Shown here: positions 1-9,228 of the stretch, one piece after another
How the letters are laid out: each line of letters starts with the position of its first letter
Position numbering within the stretch: position 1 is the stretch's first letter
The notes under the pieces: generated by a model
The model's database searches: none
The model's input: the letters and a program-made list of their open reading frames with translations, nothing else
Told to the model about the DNA's origin: nothing
Made by a program: the position numbers and the translations under genes
Assembly (NCBI GenBank): GCA_000827265.1
Contig: KN834838.1
Coordinates: 160,398 to 224,397 of the forward strand
Direction of reading: 5' to 3'
Origin: Collybiopsis luxurians FD-317 M1
Taxonomy: Eukaryota; Basidiomycota; Agaricomycetes; Agaricales; Omphalotaceae
Length of the DNA stretch: 64,000 nucleotides

Positions 1-852
1 ATTCAAGTCTTTAGAACGGAAACAAGTCTAGCACTCTCAGTCACAGTGAGGTAAGTTGTCGATCGTTACAGTATAAACCTGTATTTCTGGGTAAGTGGTG
101 ACGAAAGAGTACCAATGGTAGAGCTCGGCCGTACATTTCCAGTTGATCCTTGGACAGCAAAATCATGTACATGTATTTATATAGTGTGTTATTTATCTAA
201 TTTGTGCATGACTTTCCTTTTACTGTATGTCTTCGCGCTGTTATCGTCAATTGTTCACGACGCGCTAGAACACCACGGCCCGGCTTGAGTACCATCGACA
301 TGAGCCGGGTCAAGCTCTTGAGTTTGAACTCTGGTTAATTACCGTGTTACCGTAAGTCCCTCGGAGTGAAATGAAAGAGGAACCGAAGAACTAAGTCTCC
401 GTGTTGGCATATTATCACAAGTATCACAAGCTAAGAATAAACAGACATATCGCACGACGCATCAAAATAAGTGCCAGTGGCTGCTTTTTTTACTTTCCAC
501 AGTGACGTGAGTACAAAGGGCAAGGAGCGGGTCTATTGTTACTGTTTTCTGCTTGCACCATTTACTTACTGTCTCAATCTCAGCTACATAGTACTCAAAG
601 CTCACTTGGAGCATTAACTGGCAAATCCGAATGAAAACGAAAATAACTCCGGCTCGGGACCGAGAACTAGCTTTTACATATAGCTGGATCGAGTGTATAC
701 TTACACTATCTCTTTTCGGGTACTTCACTGCGACACCTAGAGCACTTTTATGGTTTCCGCTAGTGACAAACATCCACCTATTTCTCAAGTCGATGGAATG
801 AAGAAGTCTAAGAAGTAAAGTAGGCTCGTTACACGGCAGTCTTCACTCTTCC
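1..852. other. Gene-free left end
   Basis: I see no convincing gene here. Short open frames exist on both strands, but none shows exon borders, a signal peptide or a recognisable motif. The sequence has the character of decayed intergenic DNA. Confidence 0.5.
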
Positions 853-1015
853 GAGTCCGAATAAGCTATGACCTATGTTACCGACTAGCGATTTTAGTTC
901 AGTTTCCCTAGTCAGTCAGTTGGTACATATCTTCGAGTTTCGAGTCCGAGTAAGCTATGAGTTATGTTACTGACTAGCGATTTTAGTTCAGTTTCCTTAC
1001 TCGGTTGGTTCATAG
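853..1015. repeat. 89 bp tandem repeat, about two copies
   Basis: A block beginning GAGTCCGA at 853 recurs from 942 with few changes, including the shared core GACTAGCGATTTTAGTTCAG. The period is 89 bp and the second copy is incomplete. Confidence 0.75.
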
Positions 1016-1214
1016 TCAGGCTAAGCCGAAGTCGTTTATTATAGGATTCTGCTTAGTGCTGCTTTACCTTTAAAGATGAGTATACGTGCGAGTAAGATTT
1101 CTGAGACGGATATCTAGTAATCTAGAATTAAACCTACATCGGGGCAGAGGGGCTTACCTCCAAGATAAATGCCATCAAGTGAAGCTGACAGTCAAATCGT
1201 ATTATAGTTACCAG

Positions 1215-1850
1215 ATACTAGAATTGTATCTAGTATGGGACGAAACAAGACAAGATAACAACCCAGAACCGGATTTTGCAAGTTCTTTGCGATTCGAAAT
1301 GATGGGAGGTGTAATTGTTAGTCTGTTAGCGTCAATTTTCAAGCACTTGTCTTAGGTTGACTGATTTGATACTTACTCGTACTTAGCCTAAGAATACTGA
1401 GGAAGCTATACCAGGAATGGGAAAATCGGACTCGAAGCGAGGTTTGTATATCACGGGCCATATAGTGATTGATTAAAACCAGAAACTAGACTATCTGCGG
1501 CCAGAAGCTGCATCAGTGCCAGTAAGGAAGTATATCGGTAGCAAGTCTTCAAAGGTTTGGGTCGTGTGTAACAATGGCACATGTTTGTTATTGTGAATGA
1601 AGCATGGAGTAAATCGATGCCGGCGCGAGTGGTTGACTTGCATCCAGAAGTCGATTTCAAGCACAAGGCAATGAATTACTTCCGCCTCTGAGTCCGTCTC
1701 CCTTCTGGTCTGCGCCTGCGCAGACGGGGACTATTAACAGCTGTCGTATCCACCCAAGATGAGAAGAGTTTAAGAATAGACATCACTGGAAAGATTGACC
1801 GACGAGTGTAACCTGACCTTATGCTGCTTTAGCCTGGACGTTTGTGTAAT
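1215..1850. repeat. Dispersed direct repeat, left copy
   Basis: About 640 bp that is clearly related to 3820-4435 in the same orientation. Shared blocks include TTAGGTTGACTGATTTGATA and the run around AAGAATAG.CATCACTGGAA near the right end. Both copies carry small indels and many substitutions, so the duplication is old. The two copies flank the Y3-like gene. No coding capacity is conserved between them. Confidence 0.7.
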
Positions 1851-1968
1851 GCGTAAAGCCCGGTGAAATTACGATCAAAACGCTACTGCGTTAGAATTAT
1901 TTACGATACTTTACTAATACGGTATATGTGTATTTTTTGACAGTGTGAGTACATGGACTTCTTGGCGC

Positions 1969-1977
1969 ATATAAAAG
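1969..1977 (+). promoter_or_regulatory. TATA box of the Y3-like gene
   Basis: ATATAAAAG lies 59 bp upstream of the chosen start codon at 2036. An in-frame-looking ATG at 1981 sits only a few bases past the box, so it is probably upstream of the transcription start. That favours 2036. Confidence 0.5.
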
Positions 1978-2035
1978 ACCATGAAAGTACTTCGAAGCTG
2001 CCAGATTACAATTTGTCAATCTACATTTCGGACAT

Positions 2036-2722
2036 ATGTTCTTCAACCGCAAAAAGGCAGATGTCAGTTTGATAAATCTTCTCAAGTTCTCATTCTGTTG
2101 TTCTCTCCCTTAGTTCAATTTTGTGTTCTTTTCTCTTGCAGTGATATCAGTCCCTGTACTAGGACAGGGAGTTAATTTCACCTGCTTCGATAATGGCCAA
2201 GCGGGCGCTACTACCTGCAAAAAATTCATCAACAGCTTCTGTAATTCTGGCCCCAAAGTTGGGCCGGTACAGCTCATACCTTGCATAACTAGTCTTTAAA
2301 CTTATTCATCATCATATAGATTAATCCTCAGGATAACTATTCCCGCTGCTACAGTGCTCCGGGGTTTCAATGTAAGAGTCTCATTTTCGGTACAAAAAAA
2401 ACAACTTGTTGATTACCCTTACCGGAAACTTTAATCTCATTCCTCGTCGCTTGTGCGGGAACAGGCGACTTTACTGCGTGGAATGATGAAGGAGACGCCG
2501 CTGGATCTCCAAATAGTACTGCCTGCAGTGCGGTGCTCACACAGATTGTCAGAGGGTGTCCAATGGTGAATAGTTCGTTAGCTTAAAACATATATTATTG
2601 GGATCTCACTACTCCACATTTCATTCTTACAACAGGGTGGGCACGGCAACATGGACGGAGCATTCGAGTTCGCCCTCGATCCAAATGCTGGTCGCTGTGG
2701 CTTCACATCACAAAGCAGTTGA
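2036..2722 (+). CDS. Small secreted cysteine-rich protein, Y3-like glycan-binding family
   Basis: Five exons join in phase to 135 residues: 2036-2062, 2114-2266, 2332-2371, 2465-2565 and 2636-2722. The first intron (51 bp, donor GTCAGT) removes the only stop between the start codon and the mature protein. The N-terminus is a hydrophobic secretion signal ending near VPVLGQ. The mature part has eight or more cysteines and the landmarks CFDNG, RCY, CDFTAW, RGCP and a C-terminal FALDPNAGRCG. These match the basidiomycete Y3-like family, whose founder is the Coprinus comatus lectin Y3, known to bind glycans. The family call rests on my recognition of this cysteine and DPN pattern; glycan binding here is inference. 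A TATA box precedes it. Alternative: another small secreted protein with the same fold. Confidence 0.72.
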
Positions 2723-3029
2723 AGTGGATGTGACGCTAATATACATAGTGTAGCATACGAGTAGAGCTGAGTGTATGCATTGCATGAGAACATGTTGCAA
2801 GCTTGGCATTTCTTCATTTGAAGCTTTCTTGACCATTTGGATGGCTCTAGTGGGTCAACCTTGGCCAATGATGCATGGTATGTGATGGATTTTAGATCGC
2901 CGCAAAGGAGGGCGAGGGAGACGCAGTGCTCTGGTGTTTAAAGAGCCCCCGAAACAGATATTGTGCACAATCCTTTGGTCGCACCAGTCGAGGTCATCCT
3001 AAAATAGATAAGATCAGATGTAACTACTC
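2723..3029. other. Intergenic stretch
   Basis: 3' flank of the Y3-like gene. I see no gene or element in it. Confidence 0.4.
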
Positions 3030-3066
3030 TAAACCCTAACCTAACCTTAACCCCTAACCTTAACCA
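3030..3066. repeat. Interstitial telomere-like tract
   Basis: AAACCCTAACCTAACCTTAA followed by CCCCTAACCTTAACC is a degenerate run of the CCCTAA unit, the common fungal telomere repeat. It is only about 37 bp and internal, so it is not a chromosome end. It may mark a healed break or be chance enrichment. Confidence 0.55.
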
Positions 3067-3118
3067 TCTAACCACCTACCTGACCACCCAATAGAGCCAT
3101 TTGTTGGCACTGTCGCAG

Positions 3119-3167
3119 GCAGTTCCCACATGTTAGGGCTAGCAGAGCTAGCCCTAACGGGAACTGC
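3119..3167. repeat. Perfect hairpin with 12+9 bp arms
   Basis: GTTAGGGCTAGC (3132-3143) pairs perfectly with GCTAGCCCTAAC (3147-3158) around a 3-base loop. After a 4-base bulge the pairing continues between GCAGTTCCC and GGGAACTGC. It follows the telomere-like tract closely and its stem contains TTAGGG. Confidence 0.75.
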
Positions 3168-3819
3168 ATGCAACATTGCTTGATCTTAGGGTGGTCACCA
3201 GTAGTTACCAAAGGATTGTTCACAATTGTTTGTTTGGTAGTACCAAAGATTGTGAATAATAATTGTGGCATTGGGTGGTTTAAACCCAATGAAGGTAGTA
3301 CTTGTGTGGAAAATAGCGGCACATATGAAGATGATCTTTTATTTGGAATTCACGGCAGTTGCAAAGTAGGATAAAACGAGGCTATTGGCTGATTTTGTTC
3401 TGCAGCATTGAATTGGTTTCGCATTCAATGTCCTTAATGAAGGTTTTGTTGGAATAATCGGCGGGGGGTCACTCGAGAAGACAGAAAACATGAATAGATT
3501 TCCATTTTGACCCTGTAGTAGGAGTGGGAAGGGGGCAAAGGGAAGGAGGGTAGGAGCACGCCAAACTCCAGCATGCAGTAGTATAGTAAAACCTATTTGA
3601 AATCAAGCTGCGCGCTGAGCAACTGGCACTCAGCAAAACCGTATTTCAACAAGTTAGGCTTTGGGGTTAGAGGGGTCATGAAGAAAAGGCAAGGAGAGGT
3701 CGCTGGGCAGCTTCGACAATCAAGATTGAATGAGAGTTGAACATAGGGAGACTTAACTCCGGGTGGATGTCGTGGACTGAAGCATAGGTATTACGTATGA
3801 CAGTCTAAGTGTGGTCACC
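3168..3819. other. Intergenic stretch
   Basis: No gene recognised. Short open frames here show no exon structure or conserved motif. Confidence 0.4.
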
Positions 3820-4435
3820 AGGTGCTAGAACCGAATTTAGGAGACAAGACAAGAGAAGAACCCAGCACCGCGTCTTTTAAATTTTGGTGATTCGAATGAT
3901 GGGGGGTGTAACTGTTTGTCTGTTAGCGTCAGCTTTCAAGCACTTTTGCTTAGGTTGACTGATTTGATACTTACCTCTAATTACTTGTACTTGGCCCGAG
4001 AATACTGATGAAGCCGTACCAGGAATTGAATGGAAAAATCAAACTCAAAGCGGCGTTGATATATCACGACCTATGGTAGTGGCGATTGATTGAAACTACT
4101 AGGCGAGACAAGAGTGCATCATACGCAAGTGTATTGTTAAGCAAGTCTTTCAAGGTTCTCGTCGCGTAGCAATACTACAGGTTTGTTATTATGAATGTAA
4201 GAGTGAATGATAACAGTGCTGGTGATTAATTTTGGCTGACTTGCTCAGTCGATTCCAGGCACAAGGGAATGGATTATTTCCGCTCCCGAATTTGCCTCCC
4301 TTCTCGCCCACGCATGGACGGCAACTACTAACTGTGCATCGTCTCAAGCTAAGAAATCCTTCAAGAATAGGCATCACTGGAAGGATTTACCGACGATTGC
4401 AAGCGGCTTTCACTGCTTTAGGCTGCACGTAAAAG
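3820..4435. repeat. Dispersed direct repeat, right copy
   Basis: Counterpart of 1215-1850 in the same orientation, ending just after the shared CATCACTGGAA block near 4380. Confidence 0.7.
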
Positions 4436-5215
4436 CTGTTAAGATCACCATTAGATCATGATCACGCTGACCCCTTCTCCTTTTTTAAGCAGATGTGGAC
4501 ACAGTGATCTTACGAGATCTGCGGAACAACGGGATAAAGTTGTACATAGCTTGGCCGAAGGATACCCATATAATGGTGCAGCTTTTGAAATTTGACAGAC
4601 CGCTGTTCTCCGCCGTTCAACGCTCTTGGTCCGTCCCAATCGGCGTTGAGCAGTTTTGGGAACGTCAAAGAGGTTATGCTCATAATTGGCATAGCCGTCC
4701 ACATGGGATGTGAGCTAAAAAAAGATTGAAGTCATAATTCGGACTACGGACAGGTGCGAACAATTCAATTTGTAGAATGCTTTGTGACGACCAAACATAT
4801 GAACCTCTTGGAATTCAGAATAACAGAGTAACCTTGAGTAATATTGAGCTACTGAGTGACAGAAAGAAAACAAAGGGTGGAGCAGATGCAGGACCATCGC
4901 CAACAAAAGTACTGCTATCACGTTTTAATCATTTTTCGATCACTGCTGTCGTTGCAATGCAGATATATGTCTTGATATCATACACTTTAGTTTGATTGTA
5001 TCTTTTGGTATCTGTTGTTCATCTTTCTATCTATTTACCCGGTCACCAGGGGTATATTACCTTTTTCAGCTGAATTTTGAACAGCATTCTTATCGGATTA
5101 AGGATAGAGAAACCGATCTATTGGAACAGCCCGGTATATTTATATGCTGCAGTCGATACATCAGAAAACCACCAAGCTTGTGCCTGCACTCCAATAAATT
5201 TGACCTTCAGCACAA
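4436..5215. other. Upstream region of DUF6533 copy A
   Basis: No gene recognised. The upstream module shared by copies C-H is not evident here, which suggests that copy A is the older founder or a separate transposition. Confidence 0.35.
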
Positions 5216-6850
5216 ATGGATAGCGCAATTGTGCAAGAGCTGGAAGTATGGTATGTCCAATGTTGACTAATGACCGGATCCATCTAATTCTCTTTCTGAA
5301 ATTGACAACACTTTACTTCTAGGTTAGTACAGAACTATACAGTAGTTGCTTCAACAGGTGCGAACAAATGTACCTAATCTCATTGTTCAAGCACTCATCT
5401 CATCTTGAATATGTCTAGTACTTTGGATAGCAGACTTCCTGGAAACACTACCTACTGAAATAATCACATTGTGGAAGAAAAAGCAAACTGGAACATCAGC
5501 ATTATTCATTTTCAACCGATATAGCTTTTTGGTATTCCTAGTACTCAACCTCGTGGTTCTTTTTCCTGGACAAAGCACAGACAAAGAGTTCAGCATTTGA
5601 GTGCTTGCTGAAATGGCTTCTTTCATTAATAAGACTTTTAGATGCAGCGTAATAACATGGCTAAGTCAACTTCCAGAAACTATGGCAGTTGTCTCTACAA
5701 ATGGTGAGGACCTTAATGGTCTGATTTCAGAAAATAGACAAGAATGTTTCGTAGCCCTTTTTGCATTGAGAGTGTATGCAATATACAACAGAAATCAAAT
5801 GATACTGGTAACAGCTGCTCTTCTTATACTCTGCAGATTTTCTATGGATCTTATGGTAAGAGTCAGACTAGAATGAACTTAGTTCTTTAAGCAAACATTT
5901 AACTGATCGATATAGACTCTATCCCTTTCCTCAAATATTTCTTCAGCTGGATCACCCTTCCAGTATGTATCAAAATGTGGAGTTTCTTATTCAAATGTTG
6001 ATTTGTTTACCAAGTAAGTAGGTGTAGTATTCTGCTTGCTACATACTCTGAGTCTAGTTGCTACATTTAGAGGTAGGCTCTGCCCAAGAGTGCTGCATAT
6101 GTCTTTTCAATCTTGCATCTTTTAGTACAACTTATAATTCCTTTCATTACTTTGGCATTTGATATTTTTATTTTTGGATTGACACTGAGGAAGACTTTCC
6201 AATATGCCATTGAAATGAAGAGGCTTGGTGAATCTAGCGTGACACAAGTAATTATTCGTGATGGTAAGTCAATTATATTGATACGGAGATTTTCAGTTTA
6301 ATAAATTGTTCTAAGGTTCTGCTTACTTCCTGTGGGTTCTCAAAACTGTCTCTTTGAATAATTTTAAACTTCTCACAGGATCATGCTGATTGTGGCAATT
6401 TTGAATACCATTGGGAATCTGGTATGTCAAGATATACATTTGACCCAGGCATATAATTTAAGTTTTCTAGATTAACCTACTTACAGAAAGCCCAGCAAAT
6501 GTATGTGAATAAGGTCTTAAACATGTGGCAACTACTGAATTTTAATTTATCATCCAAATACCAAGTCATTCTTTAATTTGATTGTACCATTCTTTGAAGT
6601 GTGAGTGCAGTTTTCCAGAAAAATTATTTGGCTCTTAACTTTTGACCTTCGAACTTTAAGCCTGCCAAACATGTTGATCAGCCGACTTGTGCTCAATCTA
6701 CACACCTTTTCCGCCTCCGAAGAAACAAGCAGGTCCAGGCAAAGTGCTGAAAGACAGCAATACTCAGGATTGCATTTTGCAACCAACAGCTTCTTGGGCA
6801 ATATCGGGGCTCCGTTGGATGGTGGAACTATTGAAGAAGAGGAGGAGTGA
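5216..6850 (+). CDS. DUF6533-type seven-helix membrane protein, copy A
   Basis: Thirteen exons join without a stop to 317 residues: 5216-5250, 5323-5357, 5419-5587, 5642-5703, 5755-5855, 5916-6013, 6071-6072, 6126-6263, 6316-6331, 6379-6421, 6471-6500, 6566-6600 and 6661-6850. Two are micro-exons of 2 and 16 nt; without them the frame is lost. The start of the domain reads ..LWIADFLETLPTEI..LW.., aligning with the DUF6533 signature (hydrophobic, LTLPDEI, W). Further hydrophobic segments follow, then LTLRKTF, RDG and a C-terminal tail with FATNSFLGNIGAPLD ending in glutamates. Function is unknown for this Agaricomycete family; a membrane receptor-like role is only inference. The exon 3 donor (GTTCAG) is weak. 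Sister copies B-H lie further right. Confidence 0.8.
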
Positions 6851-7278
6851 GGTCATGGGGAAAAATAAGGCTATTTGATGCAATGGTCAACTGTTACAGA
6901 TCTGAAATATACATTGCTTGAATGCCCCACCTATCGGCTTTACAAGCATTTGGATCCTTTGCCCTTGTATGATTCATTTAATCTGGATTCTCATGAGTAT
7001 TATTCATACAACTTTTCCTATTGTGCCCAGTGTACTCCATCCCGCAGATGCTAGATATTTCGGCAGTACTTGGTGGAGAGCTGCGGGACTAATTGTCAAC
7101 TTCGAATTGATCCACTTTCGCCGTTAAATTTTATTGCCGCCCGGGAACGGATACGGAAGAACACAGGAAGAGAGAGGAGCAAGCGAAGGAAATGAAAGAG
7201 AAGAGAAGACGAGAACCTAAGTAATTTGATGATAATGAGAACATGAAAGGAATTGAAGGGATGTAGGAAACACAGGGG
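6851..7278. other. Intergenic stretch
   Basis: No gene recognised between DUF6533 copy A and the MYND-related fragment. Confidence 0.4.
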
Positions 7279-7800
7279 ATGCAGGATCAGATGAAGAGAA
7301 TCAGACGAAAAGAGACTTTGGTACAGGCGAGGGAGGCAGAGATGGAGGCTAATACGAGAATAGAAGCTGACGCAAAACGAAACGCCGAATTTGTGAAGTG
7401 CATGGGAGGTTGCCGTCAGGTTGTCCACCGCGTACGATACCAAACAAGGTCCTACTGCTCTCATTGGTGCCAAAATAACTAGCGCAGGTGGTTGAGTGAA
7501 AAACGGACGGGACGGGAAGCAAGGAAGATACTGAAACACAAACTAGATTGGTGTTTGAAATGGCCCGAGACGGAAGAGGGAGGGAAGGAGAACTCTTGGA
7601 TCGACGAAGAAGTAGATGATGCTCTCCCCGACGAGCTTTTCTGGATGATGAATATCTTTGCCGCAACGACGAGGTTGAATGGCGTCGATTTGTTTAACCG
7701 TGGAATGAGGATGCTATAGGTGGACTCGGCGGAAAGGAACCTGTCTTTGAGGAGCTGTGGATGGTGAAATTGAAACTTGGACTCATAATAAGGCGAGATT
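7279..7800 (+). pseudogene. Broken 3' fragment of a MYND-family gene
   Basis: Residues encoded at 7290-7395 (MKRIRRKETLVQAREAE..) resemble the coiled coil of the intact MYND protein at 11200-11290 (MKRIKRKEALANARET..). Around 7665-7790, after frame changes, EVEWRRFV and a LIIR-like end match EVEWHRLV...VIIMAE of the intact gene. A C..C....YCS..C stretch at 7396-7480 recalls a zinc-finger core. Several stops and frameshifts separate these blocks, so this is a decayed partial duplicate of the gene 2 kb to the right. Confidence is moderate because similarity is patchy. Confidence 0.6.
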
Positions 7801-8166
7801 GAGCCCACGGTTCAGATCTCGAACCTCAGGCTCACAAAAAGTCTACAGACGTGTTTCAGGTTTGGCGCGATGACTGTCTGGGCTTACCCTATACCCTCAG
7901 TAGATTAGTGCACCAATTGAGTGAAAATGATCAAGAACGAACCGAGTCTTGGTTCAATTTTAATACTTTCTAATGCATATAAAGGTTGAAGTTCAGCCCT
8001 TTGCAGGTGTCAGATTAAGCGCTGGCGGGTCGAACTTTTTCGCCGCTTGTTGAGCTCTCTCGATGAGCACAAAGATTGAGGTGAGTAGCCACTTCCCTAT
8101 AAGAGAAATTCCAATCTATTCATCTAGATTCCAGGTGTTGAAACGCAGAGCCTTGTCTTCCTAACC
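7801..8166. other. Intergenic stretch
   Basis: Nothing recognised between the MYND fragment and the palindromic element. Confidence 0.4.
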
Positions 8167-9186
8167 AGCTTCCCTAGCTCTCCCCCCACTCCCCAATCAC
8201 GTGAGAAATCATGTGATGTCCCAAAATGAGTCAATATACTGTTGAACGAAGTTGAAGTCAAACTTCACATTCACTAATAAAATATTGCATTCTCAGTAAA
8301 TAAACTACACAGTTAACTTTGACTACTTGAGTCTTGAGTACAGTGAGCAAACAGGTTTCATCCCCCTCGGACATGTTCGGAACATGTTCCGAGCCATGTC
8401 ACTGCCCATCATTTCCACCTCATCGCCCTCGCTATTCGCTTCCTGAACCTTCCAGGCTGAACCTCATTGATCCCCGCAGTTTCCTCTTCCCGCCCACTGT
8501 TCCCGCCCCCCGCTGTGTACCCACCCCTTGTCCAGACTTTTGCCCAAATATGTACAATATATTTATTATTTTTTGACTACTTTGCACAATGTATTAGCTC
8601 CAATACTGTGTAATAACTTAATGACAAGCTATTGGCTGCATATAACCTACACACTGTAGATGAAGACCAGCGAGCTCAAGGGAGCAGATTAAAATGGAAA
8701 ATTGCCAGACTAGGTCATTTCATACAATTCTATGTATGTGCATAATATACTATGTTTATTACTGGGGAGGGAATAAGTCCAGACCGAGCTGGGGCCAGGA
8801 CAATGGGCGGGGGGCGGGAACAGTGGGCGGGAAGCCGGAACAGTGGGCGGGAAGCCGGAACAGCGGGGATCAATGAGGTTCAGCCTGGAAGGATCAGGAA
8901 GCAAATAGCGAGGGCGATGAGGTGGAAATGATGGGCAGTGACATGGCCCGGCACATGTTCCGAAACATGTCCGAGGGGATGCGACTCCACGAAACCTTCA
9001 CTGTTAGCTCACACACTCAAGATTCAAGTACTTAAGTTAATTGTGTAGTTTATCTACTGAGAATGTAATATTTTATTAGTGAATGCGAAGTTTGACTTCA
9101 ACTTCGTTCAACAGTATATTGACTCATTTTGGGACATCACATGATTGCTCACGTGATTGGGGAGTGGGGGGAGAGCTAGGGAAGCT
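8167..9186. mobile_element. Non-autonomous element with ~390 bp terminal inverted repeats
   Basis: The left end AGCTTCCCTAGCTCTCCCCC is the reverse complement of the right end. The pairing continues inward through CCAATCACGTG, the CATGTGATGTCCCAAAATGA block and the GTTGAACGAAGTTGAAGTCA block for about 390 bp on each side. A centre of ~250 bp has no coding capacity. Flanks TCCTAACC (8159-8166) and TCCAAACC (9187-9194) could be an 8 bp target duplication with one change. The right arm carries a local 20 bp tandem duplication (8819-8860). It has no transposase, so it is MITE-like; 8 bp would suggest the hAT group, but this is weak. Confidence 0.75.
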
Positions 9187-9228
9187 TCCAAACCCGGGGC
9201 AAATCAAGCGTTCAGGGAACTGGTTTCC

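Noticed and set aside
3030..3066. Chromosome end
   Set aside because: The telomere-like tract is short, degenerate and flanked by unique DNA on both sides.
7096..7539. 147-codon reverse-strand open frame
   Set aside because: Antisense to the MYND-like fragment with Ser/Leu-rich composition, no motif and no splice structure.
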